A stretch of 64,000 bases of DNA from Dielma sp000508965 (GCA_000508965.1 BAHV02000002.1:1-64000), one strand, 5' to 3'; positions 24,923-33,958 are shown, numbered from the stretch's first letter. Made by a program: numbers and translations. The notes: generated by a model from the sequence alone, not told the origin.

Positions 24923-25675
24923 TTAATCACATAACTTTCCGCCATCAACAACAAGATTTGTGCCATTGATATAGCTTGCTGCATCACTGCTTAAAAAATA
25001 AACAGCTTCTGCAATCTCGATTGGATTTGCTGGCCTATTAATTGGCCCGATATCAACAGTCTCTGACAATCCCAGCTGCTTATAATTGATTAATGTCTTT
25101 TTCATCATATCTGTATCTACCCAACCAGGCGATACAGAATTAGCCCGAATACCACAGCTGCCATATTCATTTGCTATATTTTTTGTCATACCGATTACAG
25201 CCCATTTACTTGAACCATATGCTATTTCATAAGTATAACCTCTCATCCCTGAGACAGAACCGAAATTAACAATAACCCCTGATCGCTGATCAATCATAAT
25301 TGGCAATATATTCTGCATCATTAGAAATGTACCAAATACATTTACATCATATATCTTTTTGAAATCAGCAATTGATGTATCAATTGCTTTTGCATATTCA
25401 CCACATATACCTGCTGCATTTACCAATACATCAATACGCCGATATTGCCGATAAATGTGTGCAAGGGTATTTTTAACCTCTTTTTCATCAGTTATATCCA
25501 AAGGATAATAAGCTGCATGATCCAATCTAAAATTCATTACCTTCATAACATTCTCTAGCTTTTCCTTATTAATATCCATCAGGATAATGTGATAATTCTG
25601 ATCATAGAACCTTTTAGCTATTTGCGAGCCGATTCCTCCTGAGGCCCCTGTGATAATACAATATTTTTCACTCAT
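24923..25675 (-). CDS. short-chain dehydrogenase/reductase
   Basis: The 250-residue classical SDR has the NAD(P)-binding TGASGGIGSQIA, the structural NAAG motif (LVNAAGICG), the catalytic Ser-Tyr-Lys (SGMRGYTYEIAYGSSKW) and a PGWVDTDM loop after it. It probably oxidises or reduces the sugar derivative made by the PTS. ATG at 25675 overlaps the end of the upstream BtpA gene by 8 bases, so translation is coupled. The Asp of ILMDINKE suggests NAD preference. Confidence 0.9.
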   Translation of the reverse strand: MSEKYCIITGASGGIGSQIAKRFYDQNYHIILMDINKEKLENVMKVMNFRLDHAAYYPLDITDEKEVKNTLAHIYRQYRRIDVLVNAAGICGEYAKAIDTSIADFKKIYDVNVFGTFLMMQNILPIMIDQRSGVIVNFGSVSGMRGYTYEIAYGSSKWAVIGMTKNIANEYGSCGIRANSVSPGWVDTDMMKKTLINYKQLGLSETVDIGPINRPANPIEIAEAVYFLSSDAASYINGTNLVVDGGKLCD

Positions 25676-26489
25676 GATTGCCAACCTCATTTTTATCCGT
25701 TATTTTGAGTTTAGACATTAAATTCTTTACTCTCAACAAATCGATTGGATTTAGAACTTTTCCCTCTTTTTTAAAGCTGCTGCCTATAATTGCTCCATCT
25801 GCTTCACTCATAAAGGCCTGAATTGTATTTTCATTTACGCCGCTTCCAATCAAAACAGGAATTGAACCAGCTAAACGTTTCATTGCTTTTACATCATCTA
25901 AATCCGGACTTTTACCCGTAGTTATACCTGTACAGATTAATGCGTCTGCACCACCTTCAATTATTGACTCTACGGTAAAGTCTAAGGGCTGCTCAACAAT
26001 TGGAAATGTATGCTTCACATGAACATCGGCAAGCAATGCGATATCCTTTGGAAACCTTCCTTTTAAACGCATTAACTGCGGACCACATGCATTACATACA
26101 CCATTAGGTCCCATACGGTTTTCTGCAAATACTTCAACTCTTATAAAATCGAAATCACCACTATATGCAATTGCCCATTCTGCTTCAAAATCATTGAATT
26201 GTACATTTATACCCATTGGTAATTTACATTGTTCGCGCAATTTGACTGCAATAGATGAAAAAGCAATTGTGGTTAATAATTCATTTTTTGTCGGATAAGG
26301 AATATCGCCGAAATTTTCAATAAGCACTGCATTAGCACCGCCTTGAATTAAAGCATTTAAATCTTCACAAGCTGCTTCATAGATATTTTTCATATTACCC
26401 ATATAAAGCGGAGAACCAGGCAGCGGTTTTAAATGAATCATGCCAATAATTGGCTTTTCATTACCGAACACTTTATGGTATACACTCAT
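25668..26489 (-). CDS. BtpA/SgcQ-family TIM-barrel protein (copy 1)
   Basis: The 273-residue BtpA-family member has GMIHLKPLPGSP, VLIENFGDIPYP, MGINVQFNDFEAEWAIAY, DFIRVEVFAENRMGPNG, LLADVHVKHTFP and AIIGSSFKK. ATG at 26489 is preferred; a TTG two codons earlier is possible. It lies between the VOC and SDR genes. Function is unknown; in E. coli the homologue SgcQ also sits in a PTS operon, which supports a role in sugar catabolism. Confidence 0.85.
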   Translation of the reverse strand: MSVYHKVFGNEKPIIGMIHLKPLPGSPLYMGNMKNIYEAACEDLNALIQGGANAVLIENFGDIPYPTKNELLTTIAFSSIAVKLREQCKLPMGINVQFNDFEAEWAIAYSGDFDFIRVEVFAENRMGPNGVCNACGPQLMRLKGRFPKDIALLADVHVKHTFPIVEQPLDFTVESIIEGGADALICTGITTGKSPDLDDVKAMKRLAGSIPVLIGSGVNENTIQAFMSEADGAIIGSSFKKEGKVLNPIDLLRVKNLMSKLKITDKNEVGNHE

Positions 26490-26521
26490 AATCAATCAAC
26501 ACCTTCTTTCTGAATGATTCA

Positions 26522-26896
26522 TCAAGCACTTACTTCCAATATATTATCCTCGAAAGTGATTGCCCGCACTTCTTTACCGCCTACTGTTGCTGGCTCATAA
26601 AGTATTTCATAACCTGCAGCCTTGAATTTAGAGATTACCTCATTCAGCTTCTCCAAACTATCTACTTTCAAACAAATATGAATTAATCCTGCCTGATTTC
26701 GATCTTTTTTTCTATCTATAATCTCTGGTTTATTCATTAACTCTAATTTAGGTCCTTCATCGAATTTTAAAATATAGGATTTAAATCCATTATCCTCTTC
26801 ATAAATATCATGTATTTGAGCATCGAAAGTGGTCATAAAGAAATCCTTTGCTCCTTCTAAATCATTTACATACATACCCACATTACTGATTTTCAT
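26522..26896 (-). CDS. VOC-family (glyoxalase-fold) protein
   Basis: The 124-residue single-domain protein has the beta-alpha-beta-beta-beta repeat: VGMYVNDLEGAKDFFMTTF in the first half and HICLKVDSLEKLNEVISKF in the second, ending FEDNILEVSA. Metal ligands His (GLIHICLK) and Glu (LELMN; NILEV) are plausible. It follows the IICD gene by 33 bp. It may be an isomerase, epimerase or lyase acting on the imported sugar; the reaction is not predictable. Confidence 0.8.
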   Translation of the reverse strand: MKISNVGMYVNDLEGAKDFFMTTFDAQIHDIYEEDNGFKSYILKFDEGPKLELMNKPEIIDRKKDRNQAGLIHICLKVDSLEKLNEVISKFKAAGYEILYEPATVGGKEVRAITFEDNILEVSA

Positions 26897-26929
26897 GTCA
26901 CTAGCTCCTAACTATATAAATTTTTTTAC

Positions 26930-28534
26930 TTATGCAATCAGACCGAGAATTCCCAAAATAAAACCTAAACCCATGGCCGCAAATGTAATCGTCGAACTTT
27001 TAATACCTTTTTTAGCTGCAAAATATACTCCGAGTGTCAGCAGCAAAGGCATAAGATTGGGTACAATCGCGTCAAATACACCAGTCTGCAGATTAAATAT
27101 TTCCACTTCATTTTGAATCATAACAATATTCCAATTAAATGAAACATAATTACAGATTAATGCGCCTGCTACAGCGCAGCCAAGAATGCCGGCTATTTCG
27201 ATAACCTTATTGAATAAACCGCTTTCCATGAGCCTTAAAACAGTTTCACCGCCGCTTTTATACCCAATAAACAGCATCCAATAACCAACCCCATAAAAGA
27301 TAGCTAAGAAAATAATCGTATAAGCAATTGGTGCCCAAACTGCCCCCTGTGTTGCTAGATTTATAAATATGACAGCCAATACAGGAATCAATACTACCTG
27401 TGATAATGTATCTCCTATACCTGCACATGGTCCCATTAAACCTGATTTTAATGAAACAAATGCTTCATCAGGAATATCTGCACCTAATTTCTTTTGTTCC
27501 TCCATAGATGTACATATACCAAGAATCATACCGCCAAAATCATGATCTGTGTTAAAAAACATTGAATGGCGTTTCATTGCCGCTATCAAACCAGCTTTAT
27601 CATTCTTATAAATTTTATTTAATACCGGTACCATCGCAGTACAGAAGCCAATCCCCTGCATACGTTCATAGTTATAGCAAGACTCATTATAATATTGCCA
27701 ACGCAGCCAAGCATGAACTAACTCTTTCTTATTAATAATTTTATATGTATTTTCATTTGTATCACTCACCTCTTTAAAAGCAGCAAAATCTGTGGCTGTA
27801 AAGCCAACTACCACAATCGCAATGATACCGAAAATAAGTGATACAGCAATTGTATTTAAGCCTAAAAAGCTAGTGGATAAAAAGCCTAAAAACAGAAACC
27901 ACTTAGCTCTGCCTTCAAAAATTGTCAACAACATCAATCCTATACCGACAGCAGGTAATAAGCCACCCATAACACTTAAAGCATCAAGCACTGGTCCGCT
28001 TAATGATTCAGAAATGGAAACTACTGCACTTGAACCGAAATATAGAATCACATAGATTGCAACAAATCGAATAATCCATTTAATTGCATAAGGAATATAT
28101 ACGTTGACTAACATTAAATGATTAGATTTTCCCTCACTGATCCATTTATCGGCTAATGTTACAAAAAAGCATTGTCCGGTCATCGTAAGAACATTCAAAA
28201 CTGAACCAAACAAACCTAAAGGAACAGCTAACGCCAAGGCTGCATTGATATCCAAACCACCGATTAATGCAAAGGAAGTTCCCAGTATGCCAGCCATTCC
28301 TGAATCAGCAGGCAGTGAACCACCTGCAGAAATAATTCCTAAATACATAATATTAATCGTTGCGCCGATGATTGTACCCTGTACTGGATTTCCCAAAATC
28401 ATACCAATAACAAGACCGGATACCATTGGACGATTTATAGTTGCCCATGTTCCCATAGAACCAAAAGGCCATGCTGTTTCAGCTAAACAATAATATAGAG
28501 CAATCAAACAAATCTGTATAATACTCACTTCCAT
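26930..28534 (-). CDS. mannose-family PTS IIC-IID fusion protein
   Basis: The 534-residue membrane protein joins two subunits that are normally separate. Residues 1 to about 245 are IIC (FGSMGTWATINRPMVSGLVI at the start; GGSLPADSGMAGILG). Residues from about 265 are IID (RWQYYNESCYNYERMQGIGF; FFNTDHDFGGMILGICTSME; SGLMGPCAGIGDTL). The frame is continuous, with a hydrophilic linker near 245-265. It is the translocating part for the IIA and IIB encoded just upstream. The substrate is unknown. Confidence 0.88.
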   Translation of the reverse strand: MEVSIIQICLIALYYCLAETAWPFGSMGTWATINRPMVSGLVIGMILGNPVQGTIIGATINIMYLGIISAGGSLPADSGMAGILGTSFALIGGLDINAALALAVPLGLFGSVLNVLTMTGQCFFVTLADKWISEGKSNHLMLVNVYIPYAIKWIIRFVAIYVILYFGSSAVVSISESLSGPVLDALSVMGGLLPAVGIGLMLLTIFEGRAKWFLFLGFLSTSFLGLNTIAVSLIFGIIAIVVVGFTATDFAAFKEVSDTNENTYKIINKKELVHAWLRWQYYNESCYNYERMQGIGFCTAMVPVLNKIYKNDKAGLIAAMKRHSMFFNTDHDFGGMILGICTSMEEQKKLGADIPDEAFVSLKSGLMGPCAGIGDTLSQVVLIPVLAVIFINLATQGAVWAPIAYTIIFLAIFYGVGYWMLFIGYKSGGETVLRLMESGLFNKVIEIAGILGCAVAGALICNYVSFNWNIVMIQNEVEIFNLQTGVFDAIVPNLMPLLLTLGVYFAAKKGIKSSTITFAAMGLGFILGILGLIA

Positions 28535-28559
28535 ATTGATCTCCTTTCTAATCCGTCGA

Positions 28560-29036
28560 TTATAGAAGCCCCTTAATATTTTCTTTTGAATCGGCAGGTA
28601 TCATTTGACAATAAATAGACACTCCGCAATTAATAATTTCTCTCAAGTCCTGTATTTCTTCTGGACTTGCTGAAATATTTCTGCTGAACATCTTTCTTCC
28701 CTCTGCTCCACCCATATTACCTAGTATAATTTCATGTAAATTCACACCTTCTTTAATAATCTGAAGCAATGGCTTAGGGACCTTTGTAATAATAAAAATT
28801 TTTTCACCAGGTTCTGATGTTTCCTTTAAATATACGGCTGCATCAGTATGGGTCATTACATAAACTTTTAACTCTTTAGGTGCGGCTGCCAGTAAAACAC
28901 GTTTTAAAAAAGTGTTAGAAGCTGAGGCATCATCAATAATCAGAACTACATTAGCACTGCTCACCTTCAGCCATGATGTCATTACCTGACCATGAATTAA
29001 TCTTTCATCAATTCGTGTTAATACAATATTCCTCAT
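28560..29036 (-). CDS. mannose-family PTS IIB
   Basis: The 158-residue subunit carries the phosphorylated His in RIDERLIHGQVMTSW (His15). It ends IIPADSKENIKGLL, a usual end for this family. It lies 25 bp upstream of the IICD fusion and is co-transcribed. Confidence 0.93.
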   Translation of the reverse strand: MRNIVLTRIDERLIHGQVMTSWLKVSSANVVLIIDDASASNTFLKRVLLAAAPKELKVYVMTHTDAAVYLKETSEPGEKIFIITKVPKPLLQIIKEGVNLHEIILGNMGGAEGRKMFSRNISASPEEIQDLREIINCGVSIYCQMIPADSKENIKGLL

Positions 29037-29105
29037 TTATAAACCTCCTTTCTTTTAAATTATCATTTCTATTTGCGCCCCTTAGAAATGAAATTTCCTA
29101 ATAAA

Positions 29106-29522
29106 CTACAATTCCAAAGCTTTTCTCACATTAATGATTGAAGCCGGACCTTTATGCTCTATTAACTCGCACATTTCATTCAAAGACAGGCTGTTACTGT
29201 TAGCGATGACTTCCATTAGAATTGCTAAATTAACACCGCTGAAACATTCAATACAAGAATAATCATCACTTAAATCATTAAGTACACAGGCCGTCATATT
29301 GAATGGTGAGCCGCCATAAATATCAAGAAAAATTAATATTCCATCTTTTGTATATTGCTTTTTTATTATTGAAACGATGCTATTTTTAAGTGAATCAATA
29401 GCTTCATCGGGATACAAACCTATTGTAAAAATATTTTCTACATCATTGCCGAAAAACATTCTTAAAGTTTCTTTAAATGCTTCAGCCAATGATCCATGTG
29501 AAATAATTACATACTTAACCAT
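29106..29522 (-). CDS. mannose-family PTS IIA
   Basis: The 138-residue subunit has the active His in VIISHGSLAEAF (His9) and the conserved FLDIYGGSPFN. It is separate from IIB here, whereas in E. coli ManX they are fused. It is the first structural gene after the PRD regulator, behind a palindrome at 29617-29632. Confidence 0.92.
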   Translation of the reverse strand: MVKYVIISHGSLAEAFKETLRMFFGNDVENIFTIGLYPDEAIDSLKNSIVSIIKKQYTKDGILIFLDIYGGSPFNMTACVLNDLSDDYSCIECFSGVNLAILMEVIANSNSLSLNEMCELIEHKGPASIINVRKALEL

Positions 29523-29616
29523 GCATATCCAGCCTTTCTACTCATTGATCGAGATTACTTCATGTTTATCTGATATAGTTATATCATCAATCTCTCATTG
29601 CAAATTCCAACCATTT

Positions 29617-29632
29617 GCAGTAAGCTTACTGC
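29617..29632. promoter_or_regulatory. 16-bp palindrome, candidate operator
   Basis: GCAGTAAGCTTACTGC is a perfect palindrome spanning the regulator stop codon, about 95 bases upstream of IIA. A near copy lies upstream of the regulator gene (31599-31612), suggesting a shared binding site. Confidence 0.5.
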
Positions 29633-31521
29633 ATCTTCTGCAATTCATTTAATACAATTTTGAATTCATTACTGCTTCTGGCTTTTAGCATCTTTTTAAC
29701 TAAATTTTCATCACTAATTAAATTTGACAGATAATACCATAGCTGTAATGCTCTTGGATTATTCTTTTCAATACAAACCAAAAGGATCATTTTAACACTA
29801 TGATTATCTTGCCAAACAATTGGTTTCTTTAAGATGGCTAAAGCTATAAAAGTATCATTGCTGATCATTTGCTCAGGATGAGGTATCGCAACAAAATTTC
29901 CATAATAGGTACCGCCAATTTCTTCTCTTCTCATTACCTGTTCATTTAAATTCTTTAATGCATATTTTCTTTCAGCTTTTAAGCATAATAATTGTATGAT
30001 TTCTGATTTATCTTCTGCATTGCCAAAATACATCAATTCATCATCAAAATAGTTTTTTAACTGACTAACATCATTAATACCATTCAAAGCAAGCTCAATA
30101 CGTAAATAATCTTTTTCATCAAGGAAATAATTGATATGAATTGCTTGTATTGTGTCGTTTACTACTTGCTCTTCGGTAGTAAAGAGTACATCATAATCTG
30201 CTAAATTAATATCAGAAAATCGATAAGATGGCGTAATTGTGAGATCCTGTATCTGTTGGCGGAACCGACGATAGATCTGTTGAGTTAACAGTAATGTTTC
30301 ACTTTTACGATTAGGACAAATTAATAAAACACGCTTTGGTTCTGCCATTTTCTTATCTTGTTCCATACACAAATTGATATGAATTGCCAAATAAGCAGTT
30401 TCATCATCGAGTGCTTTATACCCATATGACTCATAGATTCCCATCATGATGCTGGCAGCGATATCATAAGCAAGCGGATAGTTCTGTTTTACATTCAAGG
30501 TAATTGAATTTGTCAGCTGCATGTGATATTGCATCCTTTTAAGCATTGGAGCTATATGTAAAGCTAAAGCAATTCTAAAATTCAAATCACATGTAAAATC
30601 AAAATTATATTCGTGATTGATTTTAATCAGTTCTTCTAAAATAAAATCATTCAGCTCCTGCGATATTACATCGTCTTCGTCATAATTTTTTTTACCCAAA
30701 AGATTAATTGACAATAAGTAAACTTCAGATTTTTTAAGTGGAAAACCGAATTTTTTAGATAGTTTTGTCAATATATCCAGTGCTATTGAATATTCTGCTT
30801 CATTCTCTTGTATCTCTTCTATTTCTTCATCATTTACAAAACTTCCTTGAATCATCCGTTGAACCGAAAGCTCAACATGAATAATCAAACTTTGAAAAAT
30901 AACATCTGAAACTATATACCTATGTGAATTTAAGACTTCTTCTACGATGATTGTGATATCTTTATTAAAATTTTGCTGTGTAATCTGATTCATTGATTGA
31001 AACTGAATATTTTCCTTTAGTATTAGAATCCGCTTATTAAGTTCACTGCCTCTAATTTGTACTCCTGAATGCGAATTACAGTATAACTCAAGATGATATT
31101 CCTTCAGTAATTGTTTAACATTCTTTAGATCTGCTGATAATGCTGATTTAGATATATATAATTCATTTTGCAATTGTGTCTGTGTAAGAAAACTCTTTTT
31201 TGTTGTGAATAAGCGCATGATTATATAATGATTTCTTGATAATGGATCATCAAAATGAAATTTTTGATAGTAATTGTTGAATAAATTATTCATATAAATT
31301 TGAAATTTTTCTTTATTTATTATCTGTAAACAATACCCTTTAGAGCTTATTGCCTTTATTGTTGCATAATGATTGTCTAATTCAGTTTTTAAATATGATA
31401 TATCCTGATAAACTGTTCTTAAACTCACATGAAAATAATCAGCAAGCTCATCAGCAGTCTGATATCCATCGTCTTTTTCACTAAGCTTCATCAGCAATTC
31501 AATTTGACGTTTAGTAATCAT
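29626..31521 (-). CDS. PRD-containing PTS-regulated transcriptional activator
   Basis: The 631-residue protein has an N-terminal helix-turn-helix (TADELADYFHVSLRTVYQDI), a second one (LQNELYISKSALSADLK), two PRD domains (ALHIAPML; AIHINLCM), a IIB-like domain keeping a Cys (LLICPNRKSE) and a C-terminal IIA-like domain (FVAIPHPEQ). It is the first gene of the cluster and probably controls the mannose-family PTS operon downstream. ATG at 31521 follows AGGAG at 6 bases. Confidence 0.88.
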   Translation of the reverse strand: MITKRQIELLMKLSEKDDGYQTADELADYFHVSLRTVYQDISYLKTELDNHYATIKAISSKGYCLQIINKEKFQIYMNNLFNNYYQKFHFDDPLSRNHYIIMRLFTTKKSFLTQTQLQNELYISKSALSADLKNVKQLLKEYHLELYCNSHSGVQIRGSELNKRILILKENIQFQSMNQITQQNFNKDITIIVEEVLNSHRYIVSDVIFQSLIIHVELSVQRMIQGSFVNDEEIEEIQENEAEYSIALDILTKLSKKFGFPLKKSEVYLLSINLLGKKNYDEDDVISQELNDFILEELIKINHEYNFDFTCDLNFRIALALHIAPMLKRMQYHMQLTNSITLNVKQNYPLAYDIAASIMMGIYESYGYKALDDETAYLAIHINLCMEQDKKMAEPKRVLLICPNRKSETLLLTQQIYRRFRQQIQDLTITPSYRFSDINLADYDVLFTTEEQVVNDTIQAIHINYFLDEKDYLRIELALNGINDVSQLKNYFDDELMYFGNAEDKSEIIQLLCLKAERKYALKNLNEQVMRREEIGGTYYGNFVAIPHPEQMISNDTFIALAILKKPIVWQDNHSVKMILLVCIEKNNPRALQLWYYLSNLISDENLVKKMLKARSSNEFKIVLNELQKMQ

Positions 31522-31598
31522 AAAATACTCCTTTCTAAGGTTTATCCTAATCATAATTTATTATAAGATGGTGGGACCAAGGTAATTTTTTCCTTTTA

Positions 31599-31612
31599 CA
31601 GGAAGCTTACTG
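31599..31612. promoter_or_regulatory. imperfect palindrome upstream of PRD regulator
   Basis: CAGGAAGCTTACTG matches 13 of 14 central bases of the palindrome at 29617-29632. A TATAAT (CTTATAATAA) lies about 40 bases downstream toward the gene. Confidence 0.45.
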
Positions 31613-31648
31613 AAATTTATAATTTCTGATTTTGTTTCTGCTTTTCAT

Positions 31649-31696
31649 AAAAAAAAGTGACCCAATACAGAATAAAATCTGTTGGATCACTTTTTT
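31649..31696 (-). terminator. terminator of rpmH-rnpA-yidC-jag block
   Basis: AAAAAAGTGA and TCACTTTTTT flank an inner CCAACAGA/TCTGTATTGG pairing; T run on the minus strand after jag. Confidence 0.85.
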
Positions 31697-31714
31697 CACT
31701 TTAAATTTTAATAC

Positions 31715-32329
31715 TTATCTTTTATTAGCATCATAAACAATCTTTAAGCGGCGGTCCTTGCCTTCCCCTTCACTGATTGTTCTGATTCTTGGCATATTAG
31801 CCAGATATGTATGAATCGCTTTACGCTCATCATTTGGCATTGGATCTAAAACGGCATCTACTTTTGTTTTCTGCACTGTCTTGGCAATCCGCAATGCAGC
31901 GGAACATTCCTTGACATATTTATTCTCCTTATAACCATTAATATCTGTTAATACCATAACCTTCTTTTTAAATTCACTAGATGCCGCAGCTTTCACAACG
32001 GTATTGATATCCTGCAGTGTCTGACCATTTTTACCAATCAGAATTGCATTGTTTTCAGCATTTAACTGTACCTTATACTGATAATCATCCTTAACGCATT
32101 CTACTTCAACTTCCATATGAATACCCTTGAAATAGTTATCAAGATAATTAATGATGAACTGACGAATATCATTGTCACAGGTTGCACTGACCGTTACCTT
32201 GCTGCCTATACCGAAAATACCCGCTTTTTCTTCAACCACTGTATAAGTAAGTTCATCAACCGCACAGCCCTTTTTATCAGCCGCGATTTTTAAAGCTTCC
32301 TCTAGATTTTTTCCTGTATAAGTATCCAT
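31715..32329 (-). CDS. jag: Jag/KhpB-type RNA-binding protein
   Basis: The 204-residue protein has an N-terminal Jag domain (TGKNLEEALKIAADKKGC), a KH domain around ILIGKNGQTLQDINTVV and a C-terminal R3H domain (NDERKAIHTYLANM). In related bacteria it acts in the cytoplasm at the membrane with YidC and affects cell division and envelope mRNAs. It follows yidC by 11 bp, the usual origin-proximal order. Confidence 0.93.
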   Translation of the reverse strand: MDTYTGKNLEEALKIAADKKGCAVDELTYTVVEEKAGIFGIGSKVTVSATCDNDIRQFIINYLDNYFKGIHMEVEVECVKDDYQYKVQLNAENNAILIGKNGQTLQDINTVVKAAASSEFKKKVMVLTDINGYKENKYVKECSAALRIAKTVQKTKVDAVLDPMPNDERKAIHTYLANMPRIRTISEGEGKDRRLKIVYDANKR

Positions 32330-32340
32330 GTTTTTTACTC

Positions 32341-33231
32341 CTAGTCCTTAATAAAGAACGTATTAATTACGATATTTTGAATAATTCTTGCTACTGATGA
32401 AACTAACCAGTAGAATGACATACCCAATGGCCATGACAATGAGATAAACGCGATCATACCGACAGATACATAAGTCATCATATTCATTGAACCAGCCATA
32501 CCGCCGGCAGGCTGTTCATTCGCATAAGCTTTAATCTTCTTACCTGATTTCTTTTTCTTCCATTCTGCCAGCCACATTGGGAATTTCATACTCAAGAACT
32601 GCATTACAACCATTAATGCAAAGATAACAAAATAAGAAATCTGTCCAGCTTTCATACCAGTTAATGGTGTCTGCGTTAAATCAATACCCATAAAGCTTCC
32701 GTTAATAACTGCTTCAGCTCTCATAACCGCCTGATACACTGCAAGAATAACCGGCAGCTGCACAAGCATAACCAGAATCGAGCTGAATGGATTAATTTGA
32801 TACTTAGAATATAATGCCTGCATTTCCTGAGCCATCATCATCTTAGAGCGCTCATCTGTCTTGCCTTCATATTTCTTTTGAATCTTATTCAGCTCAGGCT
32901 GAATCATCTGCATGCGCTGTGTTGCAACCTGACTCTTGATTGAGAATGCCGCAATAACGATATTAATTAAGAATGTTACTACGATAATTGCGATACCTGC
33001 ATCGGTTTTATCACCAATTAAGTTGATAAGCTGCGCAACTGGCCATACAAAGATACCTGTGAACCATCCCTCATCAAAAGATGCTTTCCATGTAGTGCTT
33101 AAAGATATAATTTTATCTACCGCTACACGGCCTGTCTCTTTATCAATGTAATTTGAACAGCCTGCTAATAATACTACCAAAAATACACTTAGCAGTATTA
33201 GTTTCTTTTTGTCCTTAAAAAATCTTTTCAT
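32341..33231 (-). CDS. yidC: YidC/Oxa1 membrane protein insertase
   Basis: The 296-residue lipoprotein insertase has a signal ending LLAGC (Cys25), the Oxa1 core of five membrane segments and the cytoplasmic hairpin with MQALYSKYQINPFSS. A basic loop (EWKKKKSGKKIK) follows a middle membrane segment. It inserts membrane proteins with or without Sec. It is 27 bp downstream of rnpA. Confidence 0.95.
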   Translation of the reverse strand: MKRFFKDKKKLILLSVFLVVLLAGCSNYIDKETGRVAVDKIISLSTTWKASFDEGWFTGIFVWPVAQLINLIGDKTDAGIAIIVVTFLINIVIAAFSIKSQVATQRMQMIQPELNKIQKKYEGKTDERSKMMMAQEMQALYSKYQINPFSSILVMLVQLPVILAVYQAVMRAEAVINGSFMGIDLTQTPLTGMKAGQISYFVIFALMVVMQFLSMKFPMWLAEWKKKKSGKKIKAYANEQPAGGMAGSMNMMTYVSVGMIAFISLSWPLGMSFYWLVSSVARIIQNIVINTFFIKD

Positions 33232-33258
33232 TTAATTTTCTCCTCGCATTAGTCTTTC

Positions 33259-33585
33259 TTATATTTTAACTTTTTTAAGCAGCGTTTCCAAGTAGTTTTT
33301 ATTAGTATTGTAACTTTCTTCGTTAAAATGAGGTCTAACAAGCACTATGGCATCAAAACTGCCGTCAAAATCAAAACATTCCTGAAGCATCATACGCAAT
33401 TGTCGCTTGACTTTATTGCGCTGGACTGCACCACCAATTTTTTTCCCTACGGATATGCCGACACGGGCATGGGTTTCATTTTTAGGCTTCACATAAAGAG
33501 TTAAAGAGGGAGAAGCATAGAAACGTTTAAATTGCAGTATCTTTTGGAATTCTTCATTTTTTCTGATTCTAAACTCTTTCTTCAT
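33259..33585 (-). CDS. rnpA: ribonuclease P protein component
   Basis: The 108-residue protein has the family signature RNKVKRQLRMMLQE and an N-terminal basic region (RIRKNEEFQKIL). It joins the RNase P RNA (not in this window) to mature tRNA 5' ends. Ribosome binding site GGAGG; 26 bp after the rpmH stop, beyond a terminator that may lower its expression relative to rpmH. Confidence 0.95.
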   Translation of the reverse strand: MKKEFRIRKNEEFQKILQFKRFYASPSLTLYVKPKNETHARVGISVGKKIGGAVQRNKVKRQLRMMLQECFDFDGSFDAIVLVRPHFNEESYNTNKNYLETLLKKVKI

Positions 33586-33601
33586 CGATAACCTCCACTA
33601 A

Positions 33602-33630
33602 CACAAAAAAATCACCGGACGGTGATTTTT
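33602..33630 (-). terminator. terminator between rpmH and rnpA
   Basis: AAAAATCACC and GGTGATTTTT make a 10-bp stem with loop GTCC and a T run. The rpmH reading frame runs into it and stops in the 3' arm. Confidence 0.85.
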
Positions 33631-33764
33631 ATTGCCGATAACACTTTTCTGCCTTTGCTACGACGGCGAGCTAATACGTTACGCCCTCCTACCGTTGCCA
33701 TACGGGCTCTGAAACCGTGGGTTTTTTGGTGTTTTCTTTTGCTCGGTTGATATGTTCTTTTCAT
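33612..33764 (-). CDS. rpmH: 50S ribosomal protein L34, C-terminally extended
   Basis: The small basic protein MKRTYQPSKRKHQKTHGFRA continues to GRNVLARRRSKGRKVLSA, the whole usual 44-residue L34. Instead of a stop after SA the frame reads AIKITVR-type residues (IKITVR) and ends with TGA inside the terminator, giving 50 residues. One extra A in GCAATAA explains the shift: removing it would give SA then TAA. GGAGGTGG precedes the ATG. It is the first gene of the block and has a consensus promoter. Confidence 0.93.
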   Translation of the reverse strand: MKRTYQPSKRKHQKTHGFRARMATVGGRNVLARRRSKGRKVLSAIKITVR

Positions 33765-33817
33765 AGAGCCACCTCCACTTCTTTATTTAATTTTTACAAA
33801 TAGAACATTGCTATTTG

Positions 33818-33846
33818 ATTATACACTACCATATAAATTCCGTCAA
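33818..33846 (-). promoter_or_regulatory. rpmH promoter
   Basis: TTGACG (33841-33846), 17 bases, TATAAT (33818-33823), directly upstream of rpmH. Confidence 0.85.
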
Positions 33847-33958
33847 CTTAATTCTTAAAAAGCAAGGTGTTTATGAGAAAAAACACACGATAAGTTATAA
33901 AAATTTCCTTAAAATTTCATATTTGACATCTATGAAGAAAATCCAATATCATAAATTC

